DNA of 64,000 bases from Dimorphilus gyrociliatus (GCA_904063045.1 CAJFCJ010000019.1:2247700-2311699), one strand, 5' to 3'. Numbered from the stretch's first letter, positions 1-11,539 are shown. The notes: generated by a model not told the origin, from the letters alone. Translations and numbers: made by a program.

Positions 1-3000
1 CAATAACGGACAGATCTCAACCAGATGGTGGATCTTTGGAAAATTGTGCTGTTATAGAATTAAGAAACCTTTATTCGACTAATCAATGGCACGATGTACC
101 CTGTTCAGTGAGCAACGTTAAACAATTCATCTGCAAATTGGATGATTATTCATTAAGGAGAGAAAAATTGGATTTAAATTTAAACTCCTCTCTAGTCAAT
201 GATTCTTCGTTGTTTAAATGTAATAATTCAGAGTTTATTCATATTTGGGCCGTCTGTAACGGTAAAAATGATTGTGTTGATGGATCCGACGAAATAGGTT
301 GTACTTTAGAATGTCCCTCATCATTTTATAGTTGCGGAAATGGTGAATGCATTCCATTCTCTTATCAATGCGACCAGAAAGAGGATTGTTCAAATGGTAA
401 AGATGAAAGCAATTGCGGTACGTATTATTTGCAAGCGATTCTTTTTCTATTATATAATTTCATTATGAAATCTATCAAATAGTTCTCAAGACGTGTGATC
501 AGGACGAATTTATGTGTGTTAATGGACAATGTATTAAGAACACGGACAGATGCGATAGAATTGAACATTGTATGGACGGTTCAGATGAAAGTGAATGCGA
601 TTTTTGTATGCAACCAGACATGTTTCAATGTTTTGATGGCGCTTGTCTTCCTTGGAAAACTCGTTGTGACAAGACACACGATTGTGCCGGATGTTCTTAC
701 GAAGATGAAATTGGCTGCTATGGAACAGCAATTTCCCTTTGTTCAAGTAAACATCTTTGTTAAGTAAATATATGCTATAAATAAATTCATATTAATGTAT
801 ACGTAGATTTAGGAAATGCCGTTGGAGAAGGTTATCCGAGTGTTACCTGCTATATAAATCAAACAATAGATGTTGGCCGTATAGATATAGATAAAGCAAT
901 TAAAATAAGCCAGGATGATAATGATACAAATTCAATTCACGTGGACGTCTACTATCCAGCTTTCCCAAATAACGAACTATTAGTTGCCGCAATGCAAAAA
1001 TCTAAATCCTGTACTCAAACAGTAACAATAAAACCTTGCGGTAGTGTGGTATGGTCTTCGAGTTATTACTATAGCGTAAACAACATAAAAATATATCTAG
1101 AGTCTTTCATCAACAAGCATTTTGACGGGTACAGTATATATAATTTCATTTCAATTTCTACTTAATTACTATAGCAAAAAACAACTAGAAATGGTAATTG
1201 CGAAGAAACATTTCAAGTGTCTAATAGGCTATTTATACCAATTTTATATATATATCTAAAGACAACAAACGTGAGGTATAATTCCCTTGAAATAGGAAAA
1301 TTAATGTGCTTAGTCGGTAAGTAAATTGTAATGAATTATTGCTGTTCATCATAGAAAAATTCTTATAATACCAACCAGATCTGGGACATGAAGAATCTGA
1401 GAAATTCATTTGTAATAATTTACAGAAAGTTGATAAAAGACAACGTTGTTTATTCGAATATGATGAGTATAACATTCAAATTGGCTGTAGAGATATGTCT
1501 CATTTAATTGATTGCGGTAAAGGTGTAATTAAATAGATCTGTAAATTCTATTGTTTTTCTTTTTAAAAAATACTATTTAGACAATGTTAAACCGCAAAAT
1601 ACCGAATGCGGTAAAGATGTTGTTGCTGAAGAATATCGGGGAACGTTAAATAGGACTAATACAGGTAAATACTGTCAGAGATGGGATATTGATTATCCTC
1701 ACGCTCAAGACGTTAACGAACCATCGATGGTTAGAGAGGCAACTGTCTCGGACGCTCATAACTTTTGTAGAAACGTTTGGAGGTTAAAGTCTCCCTGGTG
1801 CCATTCCCTTAGCCCTGATCATAGAAGAGAATTTTGCGATGTTCCCGTTTGCAGTAAAATTCATATAGCTTTAAATATAGTACATATGTATTAATTCACG
1901 TGTTTAAACATCCTATAGAGGAAGATAAGTCAATTACGCCTATGACTTGTCCAAAAGACTATGTACGATGTCCCAACTTCTATTGTATTCCTCTAAGATA
2001 TGTTTGCGACGGTGTTTGGCATTGTTCAAACGGTGAAGATGAGCAAAATTGCGGTAAAAATTGAAATATTGATTTCATAAACGTACCTTTCAATTTTCCT
2101 TTTTATTAATTTATTTCTGTTAGATAACTACTCTTGTCCTGGATTTTATAGATGTAAATCTAGCCGTAATTGCATTCCTCCTTATCAATTATGTAATGGT
2201 AAATTTGAATGCCCAGAAAAAGATGATGAAGAATTTTGTCAGACAAAATGTCCTGCTCATTGTAAATGTATTGGATTATCTTGGTTTTGTAACATTCCAG
2301 TTGATTTAAATGGAATTAAAGAAGCAAGAGAGTTCATTAGACAATTAGAATTACCATTTGTTGATATGAATACTACACAGAAAGATTTCTATACTTTTCC
2401 ATTTCTTACTAAGTTAAATTTATCTCATTCAAATATTCATTTTCTGGAAGAATATTCTTTCACAAAAACTCCAAATTTATTCTCATTGGACCTAAGTTGG
2501 AATAGTATTGAACGCTTAAGTTCCAATACTTTCCGTGGTTTGGGAAGACTACAAGAATTAGTCCTAACTGGTAATCGTAACTTGAGAATTATAGACCCCT
2601 ACTCTTTCAACGGTCTAAATAGTTTGCCTAATTTATATTTATCTGGTTTAAATATTGAAAAATTGCCAGATAATTCCTTTCAAGGACTGAACTCGTTAAA
2701 AGTTCTTGATTTGGCAAATAATCGGTTGGAATCAATTTTTGATAATTCCTTCTTTGGTTTGTCAAATTTACAAGAATTGGATTTAAGTGATAATGATATC
2801 GGAGCTGCTAATAGTAAAACTTTCGCTCCATTAAGTCAATTGATAAAGTTAACGAGCGATGAATTCCGCTTTTGTTGTTTATCCCCTCAAGTTGATAAAT
2901 CCAATTGTAAACCAGCCGCAGATGCTATATCCAGTTGTAATGATTTGATGAGAGAAAATTATCTAAGAGCATTTTTATGGATTTTCGGCTTATCGGCTTG

Positions 3001-4335
3001 TCTAGGTAACGCCTTTGTATTTATCTGGCGATTTAAAGATATGATGAAAACACCAAATTCAATGATAATTACAAATTTAGCTATTTTCGACTTTTTAATG
3101 GGAATATACATGCTGATAATAGCATCTGTTGATATCTATCTTAAAGGAAAGTATATTGAATACGATAGTATATGGAGGAATCATTGGTTATGTAAAACTT
3201 CTGGATTCTTAGCAACACTCTCTAGTGAGGGTTCCGTTTGTACTCTGGCTCTTATGACGCTCGATAGAGTTATCAATATAGTAAACCCTCTAAGTACAAA
3301 AAAATTAACAACTAAAAGTACAATTGTAACACTATTTGGTGTTTGGCTATTTGTTTTTATTATTAGTATCCTACCACTCTTTCCGATTGACTATTTCGGG
3401 TCTAATTTCTATGGCAGATCCGGTGTATGTGTTTCACTACCATTGACAGCAGACAGACCAGCTGGATGGCAATATTCTGCAGCAATATTTCTCGGTTTCA
3501 ATTTTGTTTGTTTTGTGATCATTGCAGCTGGATACTTCTATATGTATAGAATAATTAATTCATCCAGCTCCAGTTTAGGAAGTTCTCAAAGAAGGAATCA
3601 AATTGCTGTAGCAAGAAAGATCATGTTAATCATTCTTACTGATTTTGTTTGTTGGTTACCTATAATCATAATTGGTTTCGTTGCCGTAACTGGAACGGAG
3701 ATATCGGGTGATGTTTACGCTTTTGTGATCGTATTCGTTCTACCTATAAACAGCGCCCTTAATCCTTTATTATATACAATAAGCTCGATTAGGGCGCCAA
3801 AGAAGAAGATGCGAAAAACCAAAAACTCAACTGGACCAAATTCTGTAACAGTAAAACTATTATTATTATACTCAAAATGTTTTAATTTCAATAATATCTA
3901 CATTACATTAGAGAATTACTACTTACGACAATGAAAAACACAAAACATCGATGATTGTCTTCTACGGAGGTGACGGCAAACAATTAACTTTGAAACAAGT
4001 TGCCAGCTTACGTCAAACAAAAGTTGCGGGTCTATTAATAATAGCAATTAAACTGTTTAAGATAATTAATGGTCTACATAACATAGGCTTAGTGCACGGG
4101 AATTTTAAAATGAGTAATACAGCGATAAGAAAGAATAAGGTAGGTCATAAAGTAATAAATTCAAATATTATTCCCCTTTATATAATAAATTAATATGAAC
4201 GTTTAGAAAATTTATCAAGTTGGTATTCTTGGCTTGGAAAACGCCCAACATATACAAAATGAATTTGATACATCAGAAGATATATATGGTTTAAGTATTG
4301 CACTCCGATCAGCTTTGCAAACGTTTAATAAATAA
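1..4335 (+). CDS. GRL101-like receptor: CTLD-LDLa-kringle-LRR-7TM with pseudokinase tail (5' partial)
   Basis: Multi-exon gene open at the left edge. In order I read: the end of a C-type lectin domain (1-150, ending FICK); two LDLa modules (about 200-417); two more (483-730); cysteine-containing linkers (810-1530); a kringle domain (about 1580-1857; six Cys, YRGTLNRTNTGKYCQRW, FCRN, SPWC, EFCDVPVC); two LDLa modules (1920-2240); an LRR cap and about six LRRs (2250-2930); and a rhodopsin-class 7TM domain (2950-3810; NAFVFIWR, DRV after TM3, NSALNPLLY in TM7). A 61-bp intron (3851-3911, phase 0) joins it to a kinase-like tail (3912-4139, 4207-4335) with HGN for HRD and ILG for DFG. The architecture up to TM7 matches the Lymnaea LDL-receptor-like GPCR GRL101; ligand and G-protein coupling are unknown. 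The last two codons plus stop contain AATAAA (4327-4332). Plasma membrane receptor, by inference. Confidence 0.85.
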
Positions 4336-4709
4336 TTTTACTTGTTAAGACAATGTTGTGTATTTATTCACAAAAAGGTTAGTTTTGTAGATAGGCAAAC
4401 GAATGTCCTAACTAATTTCTATTAATAAATCAAATAATCTACTATAACATGGTACGTCCTTATTAAAATTATTGTTTTTTTCTATTCTTTTTTTGCTTAA
4501 TCACTATTATGATCAATATTTACATTTCTTAATGTATATCTTTTTTGGATAAGTTGTTAAAAAAAAACTATCAAGGGGTGGATGAGTGGGTGGGAGGAAT
4601 GAAACATCTTTCAATAATACAAAATAAAGAAGAGTTTTGTTGAGTAGTACTCAAAAAATCTAATGTAAAGTAGTTGAATATTGGGGTATGTTGCTGGACA
4701 AGTGAAAGG
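4336..4709. other. intergenic, no gene seen
   Basis: Short AT-rich spacer between the receptor gene and the next + strand gene. It contains a G-rich stretch on the + strand around 4574-4601 (repeated GGGTGG/GTGG units) about 110 bp before the next start codon, which may belong to its promoter. No ORF or RNA gene is supported. Confidence 0.5.
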
Positions 4710-5906
4710 ATGAGATTGATAATTCAGGATATACTCATAATTCTGCTGGTTATTGTTTGTACTATAACTGTACTGTTAGATTTTACTGAGAAGCCTGATG
4801 CGTCTTCTGTAGTATTTCGAGTATCGTCAGATAATAAAATAGCCAATTCGGATGACTTTGAATTAGATTCAGAGGTTTCGTACAATGTTAAAACTGGTCC
4901 TCTAATGGATGTTGACGAAGAAGTAGATGAGATGATAGTTGGCGGAGATGAAATTGTATACGAGCCAATAAATCGAATAACAACAAAACTATTGCAATGT
5001 GAAGGACCAGGGGGATTAGGTAATAAAATAAGATCAATATCTTCTTGTTATATGCTCGCCGAAATTCTCGACAGGCAACTAGTAGTCATTGATAATTGGC
5101 CAACAAGATGCCCAATGTCCAATCACTTTGAACCATCCCATTTACACCTTCAAAGGGATAGATTTTGCAACAAATATAATTCATATGTATTAAAAGTACC
5201 ATTTAATTATCATAAAATTATTAATAGCCAATCAATAATGGAATTAAGAAAAAGAAATGAATCTTGTATCCTAATAAAATCAAGTACATCGTTTATGTAT
5301 CAAAATTTTGATGAGCCTGTTGTACAACTACTAAAAGAGAAGAATTTAACATCGAAGAGTTTACGTTCAACATTCAGAAATGTATTTAAAAAGCTTTTTA
5401 AGCCGAAAATAAATTTACAACAGATTGTTGACAACAACTTGAATCAAATGAGAGATGTTGATGCCGAAGATGATCCTAAAAAGTTAATATGCTTTGAAGT
5501 TAAATCTGGATGGGATGAGGCGGGTGTTGGTAAATGGACTGAAAACTGTTATCAAAATTTGATACAAACTATTAACGAAAATATAAGAAATTTTACAGAT
5601 AGTAAAGTCTTCTTGAGTACAGATAGCAATTTAATGGGATCTCTTATTAAATTGACCTTTGGTGATAATATTCACGTTGCTGAGGAAAAATTAATGGAAT
5701 TTTCAACGGATAAACTAACAGGTACACCTTGCACACTTTATAATAAAATCTACACCGATTTCCTTATTTTAACATTATGCGATAAATCATATACAAGTCA
5801 TTTTTCATCATTTGGCTTGTTATCTGCACGTCTTAATCAATTGTTAACAATGAATGTTATGAAATGTGAAGAAAATCGATTCTCAATTATAGAAAAAGAT
5901 TTTTAA
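4710..5906 (+). CDS. type II membrane glycosyltransferase-like protein (fucosyltransferase-type fold)
   Basis: Single-exon ORF. The ATG at 4710 is followed by one strongly hydrophobic segment (about residues 4-24) and a charged stem, the layout of a Golgi type II enzyme. The luminal part begins with CEGPGGLGNKIRSI, resembling the GGLGN loop near the N-terminus of GT-B fucosyltransferase-like families, and ends with a block (TDFLILTLCDK...SHFSSFGLLSARL) resembling the C-terminal donor-binding region of those enzymes. The acceptor cannot be inferred and I cannot name an orthologue. An in-frame TTG lies 36 bp upstream, but the ATG is preferred. About 398 residues. Moderate confidence in the fold class, low in the specific activity. 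Confidence 0.6.
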   Translation: MRLIIQDILIILLVIVCTITVLLDFTEKPDASSVVFRVSSDNKIANSDDFELDSEVSYNVKTGPLMDVDEEVDEMIVGGDEIVYEPINRITTKLLQCEGPGGLGNKIRSISSCYMLAEILDRQLVVIDNWPTRCPMSNHFEPSHLHLQRDRFCNKYNSYVLKVPFNYHKIINSQSIMELRKRNESCILIKSSTSFMYQNFDEPVVQLLKEKNLTSKSLRSTFRNVFKKLFKPKINLQQIVDNNLNQMRDVDAEDDPKKLICFEVKSGWDEAGVGKWTENCYQNLIQTINENIRNFTDSKVFLSTDSNLMGSLIKLTFGDNIHVAEEKLMEFSTDKLTGTPCTLYNKIYTDFLILTLCDKSYTSHFSSFGLLSARLNQLLTMNVMKCEENRFSIIEKDF

Positions 5907-5995
5907 TTCTATTTTTCATATTATAATATGTTAATTTATTACTTCAAATCCTTCTCATTTTCTACCTACTACTATCCCTACCAATCTCTTTACAC

Positions 5996-6015
5996 ATATA
6001 TATATATATATATAT
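5996..6015. repeat. (AT)n microsatellite
   Basis: Uninterrupted AT alternation of 20 nt, continuing into a TG/TA-rich tail. Similar short tracts occur at 18706-18722 and 33747-33771. Confidence 0.9.
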
Positions 6016-6044
6016 GTTTGTGTATGTATATATTTCTTTTTTCA

Positions 6045-6067
6045 TCTTATCTATTGAATAGATAAGA
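6045..6067. repeat. perfect short palindrome
   Basis: The 11-nt arm TCTTATCTATT is followed by one G and then its exact reverse complement AATAGATAAGA. It lies about 350 bp upstream of the secreted thioredoxin-like gene. The arms contain GATA cores (GATAAG) in both orientations, so a paired GATA-factor site is a plausible but untested reading. Confidence 0.7.
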
Positions 6068-6417
6068 ATATTTATATTTATATGTGTGTGTGATTTCAGT
6101 TATTCTCACTAGTTTAGCCATTGAGCTTGAATCGTTCATTATCTTTTAAATCGTTTTTAACATAAAAAATAAGGTTGGTTAATTAGAGCAGAATGAATGC
6201 CTTAATAAATTAACTTATGTTATAAAATAAACTTTTTAATTTATTATTAAAGTAGTCGTATTGTTAATTTATGCATATATATTAAAATTTAACAAGTTTT
6301 ATATACTATATATTTGAAATAGGAGACTTTTTAAGAAAAATATTTTTTCTTAGTTAGGCCTAAATAATTGAAAAAATAGGTCGCGCATAACTCTTTACGA
6401 TTATAATTAGCCACGTC

Positions 6418-7211
6418 ATGGTTACGTTCTACGTATTGGTCTTGGCTGCAACAATTGCAACTGCAACACTAGGAAATGAAGTAATAAACCCAGTAATTCC
6501 AGTTCCGAGGAGAAGACCTGGAGTAATTCTTTCGGAAAATACTCTGGCTAAAAAGGTATTAGTTGATTTTGAAGTGTTTTTGGAGTTGAATTGTCCTGAT
6601 AGTAAAGTCACATGGCCTGTATTGAAGAGAGTTGCTCAAGATTTTGCCCCGAAGGGGGTTAGATTAACAGTTAATCAATTTGCTCTACCATACCATCAAT
6701 ATGGCTATCTATCAACTCTTGCCTACTATTTTATAAACAATAACAATGCCTCATTAACTGTACCGTACGCTGATGCCATCTTCGAAAATATAAGGGAGTT
6801 TGGACTGCGTAGCTGGACTAAAACCCCAATAGAAATGACTAAGTAATATCCTTATTACTATTAAGAAATGATCGACTAAGACGAATTATCATTTTTTTAT
6901 AATTGTAGACGTTTGTCAGAAATTGCTGTTTCAGTTGGCTACGAACAAGGATTTAACACAACAGACATATTGGCTTTCAGCGGTCCAGTAAGAACTACTT
7001 GGAAATATGCTACAAGACGTCTGTATACAATAAAACGCATAATAGATTATTGAATAGCTAATCATTTGTTATTCTTTGTTTAGGTGGCGTTTCTGGCACC
7101 CCATGGTATTTTATTAATAACGTTGATCTCGGCATATCTTCGAGTGGAACTCTTTCCTACGAGACTTGGGCAGATTATTTGAATGGCTTATTAATGGGGA
7201 AAAAAATTTAG
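6418..7211 (+). CDS. secreted DsbA/thioredoxin-fold protein
   Basis: Three exons. Exon 1 (6418-6842) starts with a hydrophobic signal peptide (VTFYVLVLAATIATATLG), then a strand (VLVDFEVFLELNCPDSK) in which CPDS sits where a thioredoxin-fold CxxC would be; only one Cys is present. Exon 2 (about 6909-7018) and exon 3 (about 7099-7211) carry the cis-proline region GVSGTPWYFINN typical of DsbA-like folds. The first splice is phase 2 and joins K to RLSEIAVSVG; the second is best placed so that YATRR runs into GVSGTPW. With a single active-site-like Cys, disulfide exchange as in DsbA is doubtful; a binding or reductase-like role is equally possible. AATAAA at 7273-7278. Confidence 0.65.
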
Positions 7212-7637
7212 AATATAGCCATTTATTTTACTATAATTCCTTAAAATGTTCTATCTCTGTTAAAGTTCATTTAATAAAAAGATTTTATTAAAAAACTATG
7301 CTATTTAAACTTTGGTTTTATTTCATAAAATAAATCTATGAAACTTAGATACTTTTCATGATTCATAGGAATTTTATAACACTGATCTTCTCATGGTAGA
7401 TAAGCTACGTAAATGAATAGTAATGGAACCTTCTTAATATGTTACACATATAAATAGCAAACGCTAAAACTTTGCAGAAAGTTGCGAAATTCTAAGGTGA
7501 AGGTTGAATTTTTACGAAAATAAAAGTCACTTCAAAACTTCCGGTACAGCACTGCGGCGTGATCACCTTTTCTCCCCCATAAATATTTGATTTTATGTAA
7601 TCAAAATTGTGTGAAGTAGATCAGAGAATTGGGTACA
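7212..7637. other. intergenic, no gene seen
   Basis: Holds the poly(A) signal of the preceding gene (7273-7278) and the presumed promoter of RRN3. Nothing else is recognisable. Confidence 0.5.
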
Positions 7638-9600
7638 ATGAATTTGACCACCGCTCTGGAGTCTCTTAACAGCGTAAGTAAAAATTCATCCGTATTAGCA
7701 GTTTTACTTAGCACTCATTATGCAGCAGGACAGGACTATATATGAGGAATTCATATCACAGATTAGTGACCCAGACTTGGAGGTTGGTAGAATATTGATT
7801 AAATATATTAGGTTCACTAAATTTATGTGATATGGTCCTTAGGCAACAAAAGTAGAACAATTACTTCTAGAGGTCTCACAAAATGCTACTAAATTAACTT
7901 CAAGAAATGTAGAGAACTGCAAAGACTTAATCTACAGAATATTACGCCTGAAATGGACAAATCTAGACCAAAATATAGCTAATGCCTACATTCAATTCGC
8001 TAATTTGCTAGCCTCTTCTCATCCAGAATTCGAAACTGATATTATTGAAGCTAATATAAAATCTTTTCTAATCACTGGTATGATATAAAAGAATTTTAAT
8101 TTTATAACAATCAACAATGAATAGAATTATTTCAGGTGCTTCAGAAGAAGTAGCTCAAAATCGAATTCACGATTTATTATTAAATTTATCATCGAAAAAT
8201 GGATTGTCAAAGTTTGTATACAGGCCTTTTTTCTTTTTACGCTCATCGCAAAATTGATTTGCTTTTTAGTACCGAAGAGAAGATCACTCAAGCAATAACC
8301 AGATATTTTCCTCATATGACTAAAAGCGTGGAACAACATGAAAACTTTACTAAGCACGTTTTGAAATGTAGTACGTATTTGGCATCTGTAAGGGAATATT
8401 TATTGGAAGTTATTATTGATAGAATGTTGAAATTAGATGTGAGTTCTCGCAATTTTTATATAAATATTAATGTGACTTGTAATTCTATATCAAAATAAAA
8501 TAGGCTAGAGCCTCTAGAGAAGCCATACTAGAGGCTGAGGAGAATATGGAAGAATCGTGCACGTTTACAATGGAGACTGAAAAGAATGAATTAGCTCATA
8601 AAGAAGGAGCTCGATTAGATTGTATGATGGACATTTTTTTTACTTACCTACATGATATTTGCCATCCTGAAGGCGATCTCGACTTTGCTGTAAGTCTATT
8701 CTAATATGATTAATAAATTATAAATTATTTAATATTATTCTAATCTTACAGGTAGCAAAAGTTATTTATAAGGACCTATTGTTTGTTTTTGATCGACTTA
8801 TTCTAAAAATGTGGAAAATATGTCATGTTCCATTTGTCATATTTTATTTATGTAGTTTTAAGGATTTACTCGCTGAAGATTTTTTGGATTATCTCTGGAA
8901 GAAAGTTTGTTCTCCCCAAATTGAAACTGTGTTCCGTCAGGCATCGGCTTCCTACATTGCTTCATTTCTGGCTCGTGCTAAATACGTTTCAACAAAAACT
9001 TGTTGTAATATGCTCTCGTTGTTGGCTGAATGGTTACATAATTATCAGTTAGAATCAAATGAGCCCGAGTTCGATTTGCACAAACACGCAACATATTATT
9101 CCGTTGCTCAAGCTCTCTTCTACACATTTACATTTCGACATATTGAGCTCTGTAAATCTCCTTCCGCAAGGAGCTGGATTCATTCTTTACGACTTCAAGC
9201 TTTGGTCACATCCAGACTTAATCCTTTGAAAGCTTGTTTGCCAACTGTCGTCAATACTTTTTCGAGCGTTGCTCACCAACAACAAATAGTACTTTGCGAT
9301 TCAATAATAGAGAGAAATGCTCGAAGTAGTTTACCTGTTGTCTCATCGAAATTCAGCGATGGCTGGCTTTTTACAAAGTCAAATCCACTGGACGCTTTCT
9401 TCCCATTTGATCCATACGTATTAAACCGATCAAAACTTAGGATAAATGGTATTTATAGGGAATACGAAGGTCAACCAGTTGTTATTAAGGAAAGAGAATC
9501 CACTGAAGCTATCGAGGAATCTTGGGAAAGCTTTAAGGCTTCATTAAGTCCTATGTACTGCTCAACATCGCCTGGATATTTGAATTCAATAGAAAATTAA
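7638..9600 (+). CDS. RRN3: RNA polymerase I transcription initiation factor RRN3/TIF-IA
   Basis: Several exons separated by short introns. Exon 1 (7638-7673) is followed by pieces near 7730-7782, 7843-8078, 8136-8430, 8505-8690 and a long last exon from about 8752. The last exon is diagnostic: CHVPFVIFYLCSF, ASYIASFLARAKYVS, ALFYTFTFRH, SRLNPLKACLPTVVN and the RRN3 hallmark FFPFDPYVLNRSK. The family protein docks on Pol I and bridges it to promoter-bound SL1/core factor to start rRNA synthesis; it acts in the nucleolus. The C-terminal tail after FFPFDPYVL is shorter than in vertebrates. Intron positions are read from frame continuity and GT/AG and may be off by a few bases. 158 bp separate its stop from the next start. 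Confidence 0.88.
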
Positions 9601-9757
9601 CTATTTATTTTAAAGTTTTTTTGTTATTTCATTCGTACTTCCCGCGAAAATTAAAAAGCAAAATTCTCAACCAATAAACATCAACCAAGTTTCAATGTCA
9701 AGGTCATTTCTCACTACCTTGTTAAAATAGTATAAATTTGTACAAAAATTTCCGTAA

Positions 9758-11539
9758 ATGTGGCTAAGTAAGCTAGTATTTGTAATTTTAATAATTGGTC
9801 GTTGTTCTTTGGCCGCTGATAAAGAAGATGAGAACGTTTATACTACTACAGATCCTAAAAAACGCGAACCGTCCCCTTGTGAAGGTATATTCAATGAAAG
9901 ATTATACATTAAAGAAATTACCTTTTAGATTGATTTTCTTTCATATTTTGATAAAAATAAGTTTGCAAATATTTTGTAACGGAATTAAAAGAACGTTTGG
10001 ATGAGACTGGAAAGAATCGCGAAAAAATAAGGACCGGTTATGATTTTGATTTAGATTCTAAGAAGGAATTTGATTACAGAACATCGTGCGCTTATTCGTT
10101 ATCAATATTAAATTATTTGTAGCTTGATTTTTGTTTCTTTTTCTTTACATTTGCTTTAGAAAAGATATTTAAAAGTCTCTCTTTTTTTTGATATCTTGCC
10201 ATTGTTATTTATAATTGTTCTCTCTCACTCGAATTCTATTCTAGTCTGTAAAATCTTCGCCCTCGAACTTCAGGACAAACTAGATCAAACAAAACACTCC
10301 AAGCAAGTCTTAGAAACTGGCTACGATATAAATAAAGAAAAAAAAAAGAAACCTTATAAATATTCGTGAGTGTTGTATTCTCTCTCTTCCTCTTATGTCG
10401 ATATTCTATATTCTCATCGAATGTTCTTTACTTTGTAATATATATTCCCTATCTTATTCAGAGATGACCAAAATATTAAAACTTGCTTATTTAATAAACT
10501 ATATTTCCAGAGAAACAAGACTTATAGAAGCGCTAGAAGATCCTCATATATGCGATAAGATTCTTAAGTATAATGTTCATGCTGAGAGAAAAGGAAGCTT
10601 AAGATATGCAAAAGGTCAAAGTGAAACTATGCAAACTCTACATAATCTCGTGTAAGTATCTAAATCATTTTCCCATTAAATGGCAAATAAGGTGTAAACT
10701 GGGAAGAGAGAGAGAGAAACTCTTAACCCTCTTTAAGCCATTCAGACAAAAAGTTAGAAAAACGAATAACATTGTTAAATAGCTATATTTGAAATTAAAC
10801 AGAGAATAGCCAACCGCTTATCTCTTCGATTTCTTTTAATACAGTCATAAAGGTGTTAAAGTAGTTTACGATATACCATACGAATTATGGAATGAAACTT
10901 CGTCCGAAATTGTCAAAATGCATAGAGCAGTAAGTATTTATACAAAATGATTTTTATCAACATGTGTTACTGTTGTTTAGTTTGCTTTTTAAGGAGAATA
11001 TAAAAAGTTACTAAATATAGACTCTTTGTTCGATAAGCAATAAGATATAACTGCAGTTTTTTTCGTTAATATTCGTTGAAGTATTTTTATTTTCTCTATT
11101 TGACTCAGTAAAAATTCCTTTCAGTGTTTTGCACTTGCAAATGATTATGAGGAAGATATTCAGGAATGGTACTATAATCACCAAGACACAGTTAGCTTAA
11201 TGAAGTATGTATGTGCTGATAGATACCTTAAAGGGAAAGACAAAAGTAAGACTGAAAGATAACACACTAATAATTTCTTTTAGCTATATATTTCTTGCTT
11301 TTTAGAATGTTTGGACGAAATATTCTTTTCGAAGGGAGAAAGTGATGACGACGATGATACAGATTCAAAAGCGAAACAGAAGAAATTGAAGCCAAGTACC
11401 ACTTCTATTTTTTCCTTTATTTTTCTAGTAAAACTAATTTCTAATTTCAATTTTAGAAAAATCAAAAACTGATTCGCAATCTGAAAAAAAGAATCCTAAA
11501 TACGCAAAAGGTGATAAAGGTAGAAAGGTTGAGCTATAA
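9758..11539 (+). CDS. canopy-family ER saposin-like chaperone (CNPY3/4 type), form ending KVEL
   Basis: Exon 1 (9758 to about 9894) encodes a signal peptide and SPCE. Then comes one of two alternative exons (9962-10085 or 10245-10365), followed by exons 10511-10651, 10845-10929, 11125-11245, 11306-11395 and 11459-11539. The canopy signature is clear: [74 protein letters not shown] and [11 protein letters not shown]. The paired cysteines fit the saposin-like fold. The tail is acidic then Lys-rich and ends GRKVEL, close to the KDEL class of ER retrieval signals (D replaced by V). Relatives assist folding of receptors such as Toll-like receptors or FGF signalling components. A second possible C-terminus is listed separately. 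Confidence 0.85.
9962..10085 (+). other. canopy alternative exon A
   Basis: 124-nt exon, phase 1 in and phase 2 out, encoding [16 protein letters not shown]... to TGYDFDLD...YRTS. The acceptor is AAG after a pyrimidine-rich stretch; the donor is GTGCGC. It is homologous to exon B and occupies the same place in the protein. Confidence 0.8.
10245..10365 (+). other. canopy alternative exon B
   Basis: 121-nt exon, again phase 1 in and phase 2 out, encoding [16 protein letters not shown]... to TGYDINKE...YKYS. The acceptor is TTCTAG after a CT-rich tract; the donor is GTGAGT (strong). Length is 1 mod 3, as for exon A, so using both exons would shift the downstream frame. Confidence 0.8.

Larger units (their letters stand above)
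5907..6417. other. intergenic with TA microsatellite and a 23-nt palindrome
   Basis: AT-rich spacer. It holds an AT dinucleotide run (5996-6015), a TG-rich stretch after it, and a perfect inverted repeat at 6045-6067 (two 11-nt arms around one central base). No gene is supported. Confidence 0.6.
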
